In this document: positions 1 to 8,021 of the stretch, in pieces
How positions within the stretch are numbered: position 1 is the first letter of the stretch
Layout of the letters: every line of letters begins with the position of its first letter
NCBI RefSeq assembly: GCF_900115975.1
Contig: NZ_FOYM01000023.1
Coordinates: 1,056-60,712, forward strand
DNA length: 59,657 nucleotides
Direction: 5' to 3'
Origin: Desulfoscipio geothermicus DSM 3669
Lineage (GTDB): Bacteria > Bacillota > Desulfotomaculia > Desulfotomaculales > Desulfallaceae
Notes under the pieces: model-generated
Told to the model about the DNA's origin: nothing
Databases searched by the model: none
What the model saw: only the letters and a program-made list of their open reading frames with translations
Program-made: the position numbers and the translations under genes

Positions 1-122
1 CCCACTTCCGCCCTGTATGAACCGTTGTACAAGACCATCCCTTCAACGTATCCCTTTCTTTTAGCCGGCTTTCCAACCAACCCCTGTACGATGAAGGCTT
101 CCACCATGGGGTTTTCAGCCAC
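1..122 (-). CDS. Partial unknown protein, runs off the window
   Basis: An open frame starts at a GTG (120-122) and continues past position 1 for at least 40 codons. It begins V-A-E-N-P-M-V-E and is rich in Val, Gly and Lys, with no recognisable motif. The GTG overlaps the stop of the small membrane-like frame at 115-363, as in translationally coupled genes. Only the first 40 residues are visible, so no function is offered, and it could be a remnant. Confidence 0.25.
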   Translation of the reverse strand, partial: MAENPMVEAFIVQGLVGKPAKRKGYVEGMVLYNGSYRAEV

Positions 123-363
123 ATTCCTTTACCCTCCCGGCCAGGATCAAAACCAGCCAGGCATTAATAATAAAGCCAATTACATCCCCAACATAATAAA
201 ATATAAATATCTCCGCGTTCCAGCAATCCACCCGAAAAGTGTTGCTCCGCAATGCAAAGTAAAGAATCAGTGGTTTCCAAAAGTCATAGCTCAAAGGAAC
301 CATGACACCGGGGACAACCTCTTTAAACTTGGTTATGCCGAAATGCACCTGACGCTTCTTCAT
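115..363 (-). CDS. Small hydrophobic protein or fragment, unknown
   Basis: 82 codons. The first 20 residues are polar and basic, followed by two hydrophobic stretches (about residues 24-40 and 52-75) that could be membrane segments. No strong ribosome site precedes the ATG (only a GGATG-type match). No family was recognised. The flanks hold other gene remnants, so this may be a fragment of a larger membrane protein. The opposite-strand frame at 25-408 is taken to be its shadow. Confidence 0.28.
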   Translation of the reverse strand: MKKRQVHFGITKFKEVVPGVMVPLSYDFWKPLILYFALRSNTFRVDCWNAEIFIFYYVGDVIGFIINAWLVLILAGRVKECG

Positions 364-446
364 CCAATCACATCCCGGATATATTTTCGCATGACCGAAA
401 TAGCTTAAAAAAATACTCCTTGGTTATTAGTGTCAGCAGTGGTTAA

Positions 447-638
447 AATGTTACAATAGATTTTTCATTTAACGGGAACATAGGGCCCTGGCTGATCGGT
501 GGAATCAAGCTGGCTTTCCTACCCATGCATATTTCAGTTCCCGCCGCGATAGGGCAGCTATTGGCGGGATCCGTTATCCTCTGCTTGATTGTTTGGGTGC
601 TGGCCAGGCGAGGTATTTACCGGCGGGAATTCACTTAA
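447..638 (+). pseudogene. C-terminal remnant of a membrane transport permease
   Basis: An open frame without a start codon follows an in-frame TAA at 444. It encodes about 63 residues ending in a hydrophobic helix (I-G-Q-L-L-A-G-S-V-I-L-C-L-I) and a basic tail R-R-G-I-Y-R-R-E-F-T. That end (last helix, then R/K-R-x-x-x-R-x-E-F) resembles ABC-2 type permeases. No start or ribosome site is present, so it is read as decayed. The family assignment is from memory and weak. Confidence 0.3.
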
Positions 639-939
639 GATAGTTTTTTGGGCAGGAGATCAATGTTGCCGTTTTTCGGTGAAAGATCTTTCCAATAAAT
701 AAATACTTGCCAATCCTCATGGTAATAATAATTCAACAGTAGATAAAGCGAATAAACTACTACCCGATTAATAACCATAGCAGATTTCTATGGTTACAAA
801 AACAGCAAATCCGCAAGGCCTTAGCCCAAAAGAGTTTGCGGCCATCCCTACTACCCGCATTAAAACCAAATAAGGCATAAAAAAGGCGAGTTGTCAGACA
901 CTCTCGATCAACTTCCAAATTTTGGTGGAGGAGGGCCAC
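639..939. other. Intergenic stretch, nothing assigned
   Basis: About 300 bp, AT-rich, between the permease remnant and a short open frame. No frame with a ribosome site, no convincing promoter and no repeat was recognised. It lies in a zone of gene debris at the left edge of the window. Confidence 0.3.
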
Positions 940-1068
940 ATGTCCACGTATACACAGATATTAAAGATACCTTTTTTTGCCTATCTTACTCAGATCCGCG
1001 TAATGTTTGTACATAACCTACCCCCTCAGCTAAAGCTTACGTGGGTAATCCCATCCTTACATAATTGA
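940..1068 (+). CDS. Short open frame with strong ribosome site
   Basis: 42 codons from an ATG preceded by an excellent GGTGGAGGAGGG ribosome site. The product starts M-S-T-Y-T-Q-I-L-K-I-P and has one moderately hydrophobic stretch. The opening resembles the N-terminus of some ABC permeases, so it may be the truncated start of the same transporter whose C-terminus lies at 447-638, rearranged. An independent small peptide is the alternative. Confidence 0.25.
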   Translation: MSTYTQILKIPFFAYLTQIRVMFVHNLPPQLKLTWVIPSLHN

Positions 1069-1077
1069 TAATACATT

Positions 1078-1324
1078 AACGCCAGCAGCTTGCGCAATAT
1101 CAGAGTGGTCATCTCCCGCTGACGGGACGGGATAGCGTAGGTACCCTCCCGCTGCAGAAAAAAGAGGATATCGCTTCATATAATTCCTGTTCCCGGTCGG
1201 TGGGATGGAAAGGACGTGTAATAGCTCGTCTTTCGGTGTATTTTATGTATTCCAGCACTTGGCTGCGCAGGGTTCGCTGGCAGAATTTCTGTAAGCGGGC
1301 TTTTAATCCCTCCAAATTCGACAA
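1078..1324 (-). pseudogene. SNF2-family helicase remnant, frameshifted
   Basis: The minus frame contains C-Q-R-T-L-R-S-Q-V-L-E-Y-I-K-Y-T-x-R followed by D-R-E-Q-E-L-Y-E-A, a pattern I associate with the region between the two RecA lobes of RapA/HepA-like SNF2 helicases. The frame breaks near 1160. Shifting one base gives L-Q-R-E-x-x-Y-A-I-P-S-R-Q-R-E-M-T-T-L-I-L-R-K-L-L-A, which continues the family pattern. Both ends are missing, so it is a dead fragment. Such helicases occur in defence islands (DISARM DrmD is one), which fits the neighbouring ATPase/protease pair. Confidence 0.5.
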
Positions 1325-1356
1325 AAACTAATTTGAAACCTGTCATCTAATTTTCA

Positions 1357-1385
1357 TTGACCAAAACCTTGAGGTGTAATATAAT
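1357..1385 (+). promoter_or_regulatory. Sigma-A type promoter for the ATPase/protease pair
   Basis: TTGACC at 1357-1362 and a perfect TATAAT at 1380-1385 are separated by exactly 17 bp. It lies 42 bp upstream of the ATPase start and is the best promoter match in the left part of the window. Confidence 0.7.
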
Positions 1386-1427
1386 TTCCATGTTCGATAA
1401 AATAATTTATGGCGTGGTGAATCGAAT

Positions 1428-2540
1428 ATGGACCCAAAACCAATCTTAAATCTTATCTCAAAACTCGTTCGGGCTTCATTAGAAAGAGACATGAGGACAC
1501 TAGAGTCCTCATGCTTAACATTAATAAGGAAAATAAAAAAAGAATATCCTTCCATTGCAGATGAAATTGCTCAAGCATTATCCTATCATAACGTAGGTGG
1601 CTCCGTAACCAGATCTATAGGGATAGATCCCCCACCAACAGATAAAGATTCATATTTGTCGCTAGCAAGAGTTGAGGAGCCTGATGAAATTCCACCCAAT
1701 ATAATACTCACACCTGAAATACAGACTCTAGTTGAAAGATTTATAAGAGAAAGAAAATCAACAGATATACTTTTGTCCTCTGGCATTCAACCGCCTACAA
1801 ATCTGCTTTTGTTCGGCCCACCTGGTGTGGGAAAAACATTATTGTCAAAATATCTTTCGTGCAGGTTATCTTTACCATTAGTTACTTTAGACCTAGCTTC
1901 TTCAATATCTAGTTACTTGGGTAGTACAGGTAAGAACTTAAAAAAAATTATGGATTACGCAAAATGTAAACCTTCAATTCTCTTTCTTGACGAGTTCGAT
2001 GCTATTGCAAAAAAAAGAAACGATCCCACAGATTTAGGAGAGCTTAAACGTATAGTTAATGTTTTACTAAAAGAAATTGAAAATTGGCCAAGTCATTCAA
2101 TATTAATAGCAGCTACAAATCATGCCGATCTACTTGATAAAGCCATATGGCGCAGATTTGACCACGTAATAGAAATAAAAATACCCAATGCCGAAGCAAG
2201 GGAAGAGCTATGGAAATCAAGTTTAAGCAATGAGCTTTTTGAACTTAAATTACCGATTTATAAAGTCTTAGCTGAAGTTACGGAAGGTTTAAGTGCTGCC
2301 GACATCTGCCAACTGTCAAAACATATTTTGCGACGAGTTGTACTTAACGAAGGAGAGCCAATAAAAATAATAATTAGCGAGTTAAAATTTATAAATAACC
2401 ACGATAGCGGTAAATTTAATAAGCGTTTTGCGCAAGTTGCTAAACAGATTCTTGGTAAATCTGTTACTCAAAAACAAATTGCTGATTGGCTTAATATATC
2501 AACATCAACAGTTAATCATCACATTAAAAGTTTAAATTAA
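1428..2540 (+). CDS. AAA+ ATPase with C-terminal helix-turn-helix
   Basis: 370 residues. The AAA+ core has Walker A G-P-P-G-V-G-K-T (130-137), Walker B I-L-F-L-D-E (184-189), a sensor-1 Asn in A-A-T-N (about 231) and a W-R-R-F-D box (241-245) with likely arginine fingers. The first 100 residues are helical and probably recognise partner or substrate. The last 35 residues (Q-K-Q-I-A-D-W-L-N-I-S-T-S-T-V-N) read as a helix-turn-helix, unusual for a classical AAA protein. A clean promoter lies upstream, and the next gene, a subtilase, starts 13 bp after the stop. AAA/subtilase pairs of this arrangement recur in bacterial genomes and are suspected defence modules. The role is inferred; the ATPase assignment is secure. 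Confidence 0.85.
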   Translation: MDPKPILNLISKLVRASLERDMRTLESSCLTLIRKIKKEYPSIADEIAQALSYHNVGGSVTRSIGIDPPPTDKDSYLSLARVEEPDEIPPNIILTPEIQTLVERFIRERKSTDILLSSGIQPPTNLLLFGPPGVGKTLLSKYLSCRLSLPLVTLDLASSISSYLGSTGKNLKKIMDYAKCKPSILFLDEFDAIAKKRNDPTDLGELKRIVNVLLKEIENWPSHSILIAATNHADLLDKAIWRRFDHVIEIKIPNAEAREELWKSSLSNELFELKLPIYKVLAEVTEGLSAADICQLSKHILRRVVLNEGEPIKIIISELKFINNHDSGKFNKRFAQVAKQILGKSVTQKQIADWLNISTSTVNHHIKSLN

Positions 2541-2553
2541 AGGGGGCGTAAAA

Positions 2554-4833
2554 TTGGACCAAAAAACTAAGTTTCTACCTATTTTAGGTTATGGTGAAAG
2601 ATTAATTCACCCAATTACAAGGTCATCAGGTGGTGAAGGTCCACAGTTTCCTAGAACTTATGAACAGGCTCGACAACTTGTAAAACAACAAATAAATGTT
2701 TTAAAAAGTAATATTCGCGATATTCCAGCCAAAAAACGAATGCGAGAAGTTGTTGCAACAGTTAGGTTAAACTCAAAATTTTTAGCTAAATCGTATATAC
2801 CAAATTCTTTTTTTCGCGAATCAAACATGGAAAATATCGGATCAAGGAGATGGGTATACTTTACTAAAGACAGTGGTGAAATACAATACAGCAAGTTGCA
2901 TTTTATTAAAGTTACAGATGAAAAACTTAATCATCTCAATACTTTATTAGACTTAAATGAGTCTAGTTTAACGCAATCTTTCAAAGAAGATATACAAAAA
3001 ATAGAAAATTTGTCACTTCTGGCTCCAAATGAAGCAATACAAGGCTTTGATGATAATTGGAATTCCGGCAAAGTAGAAATAGTGCTTCATCCTTTTCATG
3101 ATTCTATAGACGAAGTTATTTATAAGTTAAAACAAATTTTAGCTGAGAACGGAGTAATTACGGATTCTATTCGAGAAAAAAGCTACCCTGGTGGACCAAC
3201 ATTCATTAGTGCTAATATTAACCGCCAAGCTTTGCAATCAATCAGTGACTTTAATCCCTTAAGAACAGTTCACCCAATAAAAGTAAATATTTTCCCAGAA
3301 ATGAGAGCTATTTCGTTAACCCCAAACGCACCAAATCCTCCGGTAGATGATGGCAGAAGGTCTCGGATTAAGGTGGGAATGTTTGACGGCGGAGTTGATG
3401 TAAATAATCCCTTTCTCAAGAACTTTGTTAATAAAAACAAAGTTATAAATACTCAACCTCTTCAGAGAGGCATTGAACATGGCAATGCAGTGGCTGGTGC
3501 AATCCTTTACGGCCCTCTTAACAATTATAATTCTGGGGATGTTTTACCTCAGCCATTAGTATCTGTGGAAAGCTTTCGAGTTTTACCGCTTAGTGACCCA
3601 AGCGACATTGAATTATATGAAGCCATCGACATTATTGAGAATGTAGTTCCTGCCAGAAATGATATAGATATTTATAACCTTTCTTTTGGTCCATGCGGTC
3701 CAATTCTTGATGACGATATTTCACGTTTTACTTATTCTCTTGACCGGTTAGCTTGGGACCATAAGAAACTATTTATAGTTGCAGTTGGCAACGACGGTGA
3801 CTTACAAGAACCTTTAAACAGGATACAAGCACCTTCAGATATCGTTAATGGTCTTGGTGTTGGAGCATTTTCATATGATAACAATTCAAATGAAATTGTC
3901 CGGGCCTATTATAGTTGCATAGGTGATGGACGTGAAGGTTGTAAAGTAAAACCGGACATCTCAGCATTTGGTGGGGATTATAATAGACCAGTGCATTTAG
4001 TTTCTTCACATTATGGACAAAAAGTCCTTAGCTTGGGGACAAGTTATGCCGCTCCTATTGTATCAGGCAAAGCTGGTGAAATATTAGCGCGTTGCGACCG
4101 CTTTAATTCTTTGGTTGCACGAGCTTTATTAATACATTCTGCTAGACACCCGAGAGGAGTTGATAGGGAACTTGGTTATGGAATAATCGACCAGTCAGTG
4201 GAAGAAATGTTTAACTGCTGTACAGAAAAAGAAGTAACAGTAGTATACATAAATTCCATCCAACCAGCTAATTATGCAAAATTGCCAATACCATTTCCTT
4301 TAAATGCTAATTGCGAGGGAAATATAACTATAACATGGACAATTGCTGTTTTAACTAAAAATAACCCCCTTCACATAGAAGATTATACTGATTCAGCTCT
4401 AGAAGACACCTTTTATCCAAACGATCAAAAATTTAGTTTTAGCAAGAATGGCAGAAGAGTAACTAAACACCTCATAAATGATGCTGACGAAATCAATCAA
4501 CTTCTTCAAGATGGCTGGACACAAAGTAGCGTTCCGGTATCGAAAAATGCTATAAGTTACCAAACCGAATTAGCACGTCGTCAGGAACTAAAATGGGACA
4601 CTGTAGTTAAACGGTTTACAAGACTACGTTTCACTTCATTAAGAAATCCATTTTTGGTTCTCCATGGATTAAGCCGTAATGGAAGCACTGATAGAATGGA
4701 TTATACAGCTATTGTAACTATATCTGCACCCGGTTACCAAGCTAATATGTATGAGGATGTTCTCGCTGAATATGGAGTATTAGAACCGGTAAGGTTACGA
4801 GCTATCAATGAAATCTTGGTGCAGACAGCATAA
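2554..4833 (+). CDS. Subtilisin-like serine protease (S8 family), ATPase partner
   Basis: 759 residues from a TTG start preceded by AAAGGGGG. A long N-terminal region (1-270) precedes the S8 domain. The catalytic triad is visible: Asp278 in F-D-G-G, His309 in E-H-G-N-A-V-A-G, and Ser497 in G-T-S-Y-A-A-P, with the oxyanion Asn413 in V-G-N-D-G. A C-terminal beta-rich region of about 230 residues follows. No signal peptide is seen, so the enzyme is probably cytoplasmic, unlike degradative subtilases. It follows the AAA+ ATPase by 13 bp and ends in a strong terminator, so the two form a two-gene unit. A likely model is an ATPase that senses or unfolds a target while the protease acts as effector; the target is unknown. 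Confidence 0.88.
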   Translation: MDQKTKFLPILGYGERLIHPITRSSGGEGPQFPRTYEQARQLVKQQINVLKSNIRDIPAKKRMREVVATVRLNSKFLAKSYIPNSFFRESNMENIGSRRWVYFTKDSGEIQYSKLHFIKVTDEKLNHLNTLLDLNESSLTQSFKEDIQKIENLSLLAPNEAIQGFDDNWNSGKVEIVLHPFHDSIDEVIYKLKQILAENGVITDSIREKSYPGGPTFISANINRQALQSISDFNPLRTVHPIKVNIFPEMRAISLTPNAPNPPVDDGRRSRIKVGMFDGGVDVNNPFLKNFVNKNKVINTQPLQRGIEHGNAVAGAILYGPLNNYNSGDVLPQPLVSVESFRVLPLSDPSDIELYEAIDIIENVVPARNDIDIYNLSFGPCGPILDDDISRFTYSLDRLAWDHKKLFIVAVGNDGDLQEPLNRIQAPSDIVNGLGVGAFSYDNNSNEIVRAYYSCIGDGREGCKVKPDISAFGGDYNRPVHLVSSHYGQKVLSLGTSYAAPIVSGKAGEILARCDRFNSLVARALLIHSARHPRGVDRELGYGIIDQSVEEMFNCCTEKEVTVVYINSIQPANYAKLPIPFPLNANCEGNITITWTIAVLTKNNPLHIEDYTDSALEDTFYPNDQKFSFSKNGRRVTKHLINDADEINQLLQDGWTQSSVPVSKNAISYQTELARRQELKWDTVVKRFTRLRFTSLRNPFLVLHGLSRNGSTDRMDYTAIVTISAPGYQANMYEDVLAEYGVLEPVRLRAINEILVQTA

Positions 4834-4860
4834 AGCCCAGTGTTTTAACTGGGCTTTTTT
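4833..4860 (+). terminator. Rho-independent terminator of the ATPase/protease unit
   Basis: AAGCCCAG (4833-4840), an 8-base loop, then CTGGGCTT (4849-4856) running into a T tract to 4860. It starts at the protease stop codon. Confidence 0.85.
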
Positions 4861-5181
4861 AATCCCACACCCTCTCCAACATCCACTCCTCCCCCTCGCG
4901 AATCAAATCACATACCATCCCCTACCGCGTCTCACACCGGTACAAGGGTAGACCGGCAGTATCCCACCACTGCAGCCGGCGCGGCAGGCCCTCTTTTACA
5001 GTACAGTTGGCCACCCCGCACCATCGCTCATGCTAGCGGAAAGCGACGGACAGGCTACCGCAGGATCTGAATTTCCACCGGTTGTATATAAAGTTCACAC
5101 ATATGCATCAAACGGAGACATTACACAAAACACATGCTTAAAAGAGACGGTGAAATTTGCAGTTAATTTTGTCGAAGCGTG
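4861..5181. other. Intergenic region with a possible decayed reading frame
   Basis: About 320 bp without an intact gene. The minus strand at 4861-5010 reads in pieces such as L-P-R-R-L-Q-W-W-D-T-A-G and G-E-E-W-M-L-E-R-V-W, broken by a stop, which looks like an old coding fragment of unknown family. The remainder shows nothing recognisable. Confidence 0.25.
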
Positions 5182-5210
5182 TTGTTTTTCGTAATAACCA
5201 ACTATATAAT
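5182..5210 (+). promoter_or_regulatory. Sigma-A type promoter facing a gene-free stretch
   Basis: TTGTTT (5182-5187), 17 bp, TATAAT (5205-5210). No plus-strand gene follows. Two terminators do (ending at 5273 and 5330), so the product would be a short RNA. Confidence 0.45.
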
Positions 5211-5216
5211 TAAATT

Positions 5217-5273
5217 GTAGTAAGCCATTATGCCAATTGCCCGCAAAATAATGTGGGCTATATTTTTATTTTT
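5217..5273 (+). ncRNA. Candidate small RNA of about 57 nt
   Basis: It begins about 7 nt after the TATAAT box and ends in the hairpin GCCCGC-aaaataat-GTGGGC (5239-5258), followed by a T-rich tail to 5273. There is no open frame of note. Promoter, short body and terminator are all that can be seen. It could also be a decayed gene leader. Confidence 0.35.
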
Positions 5274-5298
5274 CCATCTCATCGTATCTCCTTCTCTC

Positions 5299-5330
5299 GC
5301 CCGGCCAAAACACCGGGCATTTTCTTTTTT
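5299..5330 (+). terminator. Second plus-strand terminator-like hairpin
   Basis: GCCCGG (5299-5304), an 8-nt loop and CCGGGC (5313-5318), then a T-rich tail to 5330. It may back up the terminator of the candidate small RNA. Confidence 0.45.
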
Positions 5331-5362
5331 GGAAAAATAAACCGGGTCTGTTTCCCGGTTTA
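5331..5362 (-). terminator. Terminator after the Xre regulator
   Basis: TAAACCGGG (5338-5346) and CCCGGTTTA (5354-5362) form a 9-bp stem, and reading minus the hairpin runs into TATTTTT. It lies just after the stop of the regulator at 5370. Confidence 0.6.
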
Positions 5363-5369
5363 CTCACTT

Positions 5370-5681
5370 TTACAGTAGTATATATTTTTTAACTATACTT
5401 AAACCATTTTTATCAAGTAATTCAAGCATCCTCTGGGAGGGTCCTTGAGGAATATTTCTTCCTGATTCCCAAGCTTCCACTGTTTTTTTTGACACTCCAA
5501 TTATATTTGCGAAAGCGGCTTGTGATAAACTTAAGTTCAAACGTATTCTTTTAATTTCATGAGCTTTGTACTTAGGTAGGGGCGCAATCTTGACAACATG
5601 TCTATTAACGCCTTTTAATTGTCCTCTTTCATAAGCTATGGCCTCATTTAGCCCCTTTACAATGCCATCATATAAACTCAT
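5370..5681 (-). CDS. HigA/Xre-type helix-turn-helix regulator
   Basis: 103 residues. The C-terminal half is a classic Xre helix-turn-helix: L-S-L-S-Q-A-A-F-A-N-I-I-G-V-S-K-K-T-V-E followed by A-W-E-S-G (about residues 48-72). The N-terminal 45 residues (Y-E-R-G-Q-L-K-G-V-N) resemble antitoxins of RelE/HigB pairs, whose toxin normally lies next to the regulator. No toxin frame is visible on either side, so this is an orphan antitoxin-like repressor or a regulator of the accessory operon. DNA binding is secure; the target is unknown. Confidence 0.75.
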   Translation of the reverse strand: MSLYDGIVKGLNEAIAYERGQLKGVNRHVVKIAPLPKYKAHEIKRIRLNLSLSQAAFANIIGVSKKTVEAWESGRNIPQGPSQRMLELLDKNGLSIVKKYILL

Positions 5682-5786
5682 TTAGAATCTTCCCCAATCT
5701 CCTTCAGCACCTTATGTTTATATAATGCCCTACTGAATAGGGTGTGTCAATTTTAAATCACTGTTTTTGTTGTCGCAAGTTTAGAA

Positions 5787-6473
5787 TCATAATAACCCCT
5801 TTGTTTTCAGACTTACAAACTTGTTATCTCCGATAACCAGGTGATCCAAGACATTAATACCTATAACGTTTCCCACCTCAATCAGACGCTTTGTCACCTC
5901 TGTGTCTCCCCTGCTTGGCGTTGGATCCCCGCTGGGGTGATTGTGTACCAGGATAATCCCATCCGCGCTGCGTCTTATGGCAGCTTTAAACAGTTCCCGT
6001 GGATGGACAACTGAGAAATTCAGCGTACCAATGGATATTGTTTCCCGAGCTATCACTTGGTTTTTGGTATTGAGCAATATAGCGAAAAAGTGTTCCCGAT
6101 CCAGATAACGCATTTCTTCCATTACTAAAGCAGCGGCGTTTTCCGGAGAGGTAATTTTCGGTTTATTCTCAGGCATAAGCCTCGCTAGTCGGCGGGCCAA
6201 TTCAAAAGCGGCGGCAAGGCGTACAGCCTTTTCCTTACCGATGCCCTTAAATTTCATAAACTCTTCGGGTGTCATTTCCGCCAGTGTTCGCAGTCCTTGC
6301 TTCAACAAGAATTCAAGGGTTTCATCGGGCACTTCACCCAAAATGGAAACAAGCACGCCTGGTAATTCAACCGACTCAACTCCATATTGAATCGCTTCTT
6401 CCTTCGCTATTGAAACCAATGTTCTCTGTGCCGGAATGGTATATTGTTTTAAATATTCTTCATTCCATAGCAT
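5787..6473 (-). CDS. radC: RadC-like JAB/MPN domain protein
   Basis: 228 residues. The N-terminal helix-hairpin-helix part includes F-K-G-I-G-K-E-K-A-V-R-L (about 75-86). The C-terminal JAB/MPN domain carries the metalloprotease-like motif H-N-H-P-S-G-D-P-x-P-S-x-x-D (about 176-189). RadC-like proteins are common on plasmids and conjugative elements; their biochemical role is unsettled despite the old repair name. It is the last member of the ArdC-HicB-HicA-RadC run on this strand. Its start codon lies behind a hairpin that separates it from the ribosome site (see the leader element at 6473-6545). Confidence 0.88.
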   Translation of the reverse strand: MLWNEEYLKQYTIPAQRTLVSIAKEEAIQYGVESVELPGVLVSILGEVPDETLEFLLKQGLRTLAEMTPEEFMKFKGIGKEKAVRLAAAFELARRLARLMPENKPKITSPENAAALVMEEMRYLDREHFFAILLNTKNQVIARETISIGTLNFSVVHPRELFKAAIRRSADGIILVHNHPSGDPTPSRGDTEVTKRLIEVGNVIGINVLDHLVIGDNKFVSLKTKGLL

Positions 6474-6545
6474 TATTACGGATACGGGCCGCAGCCCGTA
6501 TCCAATCCCTCCTTTCGGATGATTGGTCTACGGGCGCACGGCCCG
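6474..6545 (-). promoter_or_regulatory. Structured ribosome-binding leader, copy A (radC)
   Basis: Reading minus: a GC hairpin (arms 6541-6545/6531-6535), then CCAATC...GATTGG (6521-6526/6502-6507) enclosing AAAGGAGG (6508-6515) in its loop, then a 24-nt hairpin (6480-6503, 10-bp stem, 4-nt loop), then 6 nt and the ATG. The ribosome site is 34 nt from the ATG in sequence but 10 nt if the hairpin is excluded. Copies B (7119-7188) and C (8022-8090) share the layout. Confidence 0.7.
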
Positions 6546-6588
6546 GTTCATTTATGACATGTTATTTTTTCTTGAAAAACTTTCAATA

Positions 6589-6801
6589 TTATTCAGTTTC
6601 ATGCCATTTTTTTTCATCAATCCCCGCCTGCCTTAATATTAGCTTCAACAGCTGAACGCTAATATCTTCGCCGTGAGGATTAGGAATACGCAATTTTAAT
6701 TGCCCTCTCTTCATAAACTGGTGACGGCCGCCACTGTACGGTCCAGTAAAACCTAATAAGCATAGCCTACGGATTAATTCCTTTCTGCTAACGGGTTTCA
6801 T
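6589..6801 (-). CDS. hicA: HicA-type mRNA interferase toxin
   Basis: 70 residues with the HicA/YcfA double-stranded-RNA-binding-like fold signature: S-R-K-E-L-I-R-R-L near the N-terminus and G-G-R-H-Q-F-M (about 24-30) containing the conserved catalytic His, then L-R-I-P-N-P-H-G. Known HicA proteins cleave mRNA. The start overlaps the HicB stop (ATGA, 6798-6801), as expected for a coupled toxin-antitoxin pair, but here the antitoxin gene comes first. Confidence 0.85.
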   Translation of the reverse strand: MKPVSRKELIRRLCLLGFTGPYSGGRHQFMKRGQLKLRIPNPHGEDISVQLLKLILRQAGIDEKKWHETE

Positions 6802-7118
6802 GCCTCGGCCACCACTTTATTTAAGTCAATACCACCCAGTTGAGGAAGTGGGTCACGATCCCTCAATTTAAGCAACAGCCATTCTTCAAGTACTTCTTGC
6901 AATACCATCCGGCATTGTTCCAATGTTTTTTCATTGGCCCATACTCCAGGACATTTTTCAATTTCACCATAATAACTTCCATCTTCAAGTATTTTATAAG
7001 TAGCTTCACACATGGCATTTGTCACATAATTGGTAAGTACAGGCATTTCAATTCCTCCTGTATTTTTTCTTACCAAGATAATAGCACCTACTCTACTCTT
7101 GATCAAATTTTCTCTCAT
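6798..7118 (-). CDS. hicB: HicB-type antitoxin
   Basis: Partner of HicA. From Met25 the protein reads M-P-V-L-T-N-Y-V, then Y-K-I-L-E-D-G-S-Y-Y-G-E-I-E-K-C-P-G-V-W, the HicB RNase-H-like fold pattern. Two starts are plausible. The ATG at 7118 lies behind the structured leader copy B with 11-nt effective spacing. The ATG at 7046 has its own AGGAGG 8 nt upstream and gives the family's usual length (82 residues). The 24-residue extension may be a real long form or a leader peptide. The C-terminal D-L-N-K-V-V region would contact DNA or toxin. Confidence 0.82.
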   Translation of the reverse strand: MRENLIKSRVGAIILVRKNTGGIEMPVLTNYVTNAMCEATYKILEDGSYYGEIEKCPGVWANEKTLEQCRMVLQEVLEEWLLLKLRDRDPLPQLGGIDLNKVVAEA

Positions 7119-7188
7119 TAACCAGATACGGGCCGCAGCCCGTATCCAATCCCTCCTTTCGGATGATTGCCCTACGGGCCGGCTGGCC
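7119..7188 (-). promoter_or_regulatory. Structured ribosome-binding leader, copy B (hicB)
   Basis: Same plan as copy A: GGGCC-GGCT-GGCCC (7176-7188), a CAATC/GATTG helix enclosing AAAGGAGG (7152-7159), then a 22-nt hairpin (7125-7146) and the ATG at 7118. Raw spacing is 33 nt; it is 11 nt with the hairpin excluded. Confidence 0.65.
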
Positions 7189-7196
7189 CAATTTAC

Positions 7197-8021
7197 CTAC
7201 GCTACTTTGCTTTTCTTCTGCGCATCTTCAACCCGGCTAATTAATTCTGCAGCTGCTTTTTGAATGTCGTTGCCGAGTTTTATTAATTTTTCATTGTCGC
7301 CTTTTGCCCAGGCGGAAACATACCCGAAACTGAAACATGACGTATCGAGATCGAAATATTTTGCCACAACGTACGTGGCTCCTTCGGCGATTATTTCTGC
7401 CCTCTCCCGGTCGGCCTCATCTTTCGGAGGTTCTTTTTCTACAATTGCATGAATTATCTCATGCAGAAGCGTTGATGTAAGATCATCGCCGGCTTGACCC
7501 GCGTCTAAAACTATTTCTCGTTTAACCGGGTGGTAATAGCCTTTAGCCGGGCCGGTTTGGCCAAACTTTATCGGCACCGGTGATGCCATTTTAAGGAGGC
7601 TGTAAAGCCTATCACCTTGAACCGTAGCACCTTCCAGATCCCTGGCCAGCTCCGGCAGCGGCTTACCTTCCGTTTGGGCTACGTCGAATACTGTAACTAC
7701 TTTAAAGCCTTTAATTTTCCACTCTTCATCGCCGGTGTCATCATTAACCACTTTTACTGCCAGCGGGGCAAATATCCTGATCCCCTTTTCGCCTTTCTTT
7801 ACTCTGCGGCCCATACTGTTCCAGGTTTTTATGCCAGCTACTCTGGTTGCGTCCGGTTTCTGCATAAAGATAAGCATGCTATTACTGAAACTGTATCGGT
7901 GGAACCGGGCCTGAAATTTTAAATACTCATGGAACTTGCCGCTGGTTATTAAATCATTAACGCCAGCCTTCAAGTTTTCATATAACTCTTTAACCGTCAA
8001 ACGGCTTTTGTTTTTCCTCAT
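7197..8021 (-). CDS. ardC: ArdC-like antirestriction protein (ssDNA-binding and metalloprotease domains)
   Basis: 274 residues. The N-terminal domain (about 10-120) has the ArdC pattern: F-H-R-Y-S-F-S-N-S-M-L-I near 41-52, W-N-S-M-G-R-R-V-K-K-G-E-K-G-I-R-I-F near 67-84. The C-terminal domain carries the zinc-protease motif H-E-I-I-H (187-191), with a third-ligand Glu in I-I-A-E-G-A (about 213). ArdC proteins on plasmids bind single-stranded DNA and protect incoming DNA from restriction. It sits upstream of hicB and is preceded by structured leader copy C, which supports the chosen ATG. Confidence 0.85.
   Translation of the reverse strand: MRKNKSRLTVKELYENLKAGVNDLITSGKFHEYLKFQARFHRYSFSNSMLIFMQKPDATRVAGIKTWNSMGRRVKKGEKGIRIFAPLAVKVVNDDTGDEEWKIKGFKVVTVFDVAQTEGKPLPELARDLEGATVQGDRLYSLLKMASPVPIKFGQTGPAKGYYHPVKREIVLDAGQAGDDLTSTLLHEIIHAIVEKEPPKDEADRERAEIIAEGATYVVAKYFDLDTSCFSFGYVSAWAKGDNEKLIKLGNDIQKAAAELISRVEDAQKKSKVA

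Noticed and set aside
25-408. 127-codon plus-strand frame at the left edge
   Set aside because: No ribosome site, irregular composition; opposite-strand frames look more gene-like.
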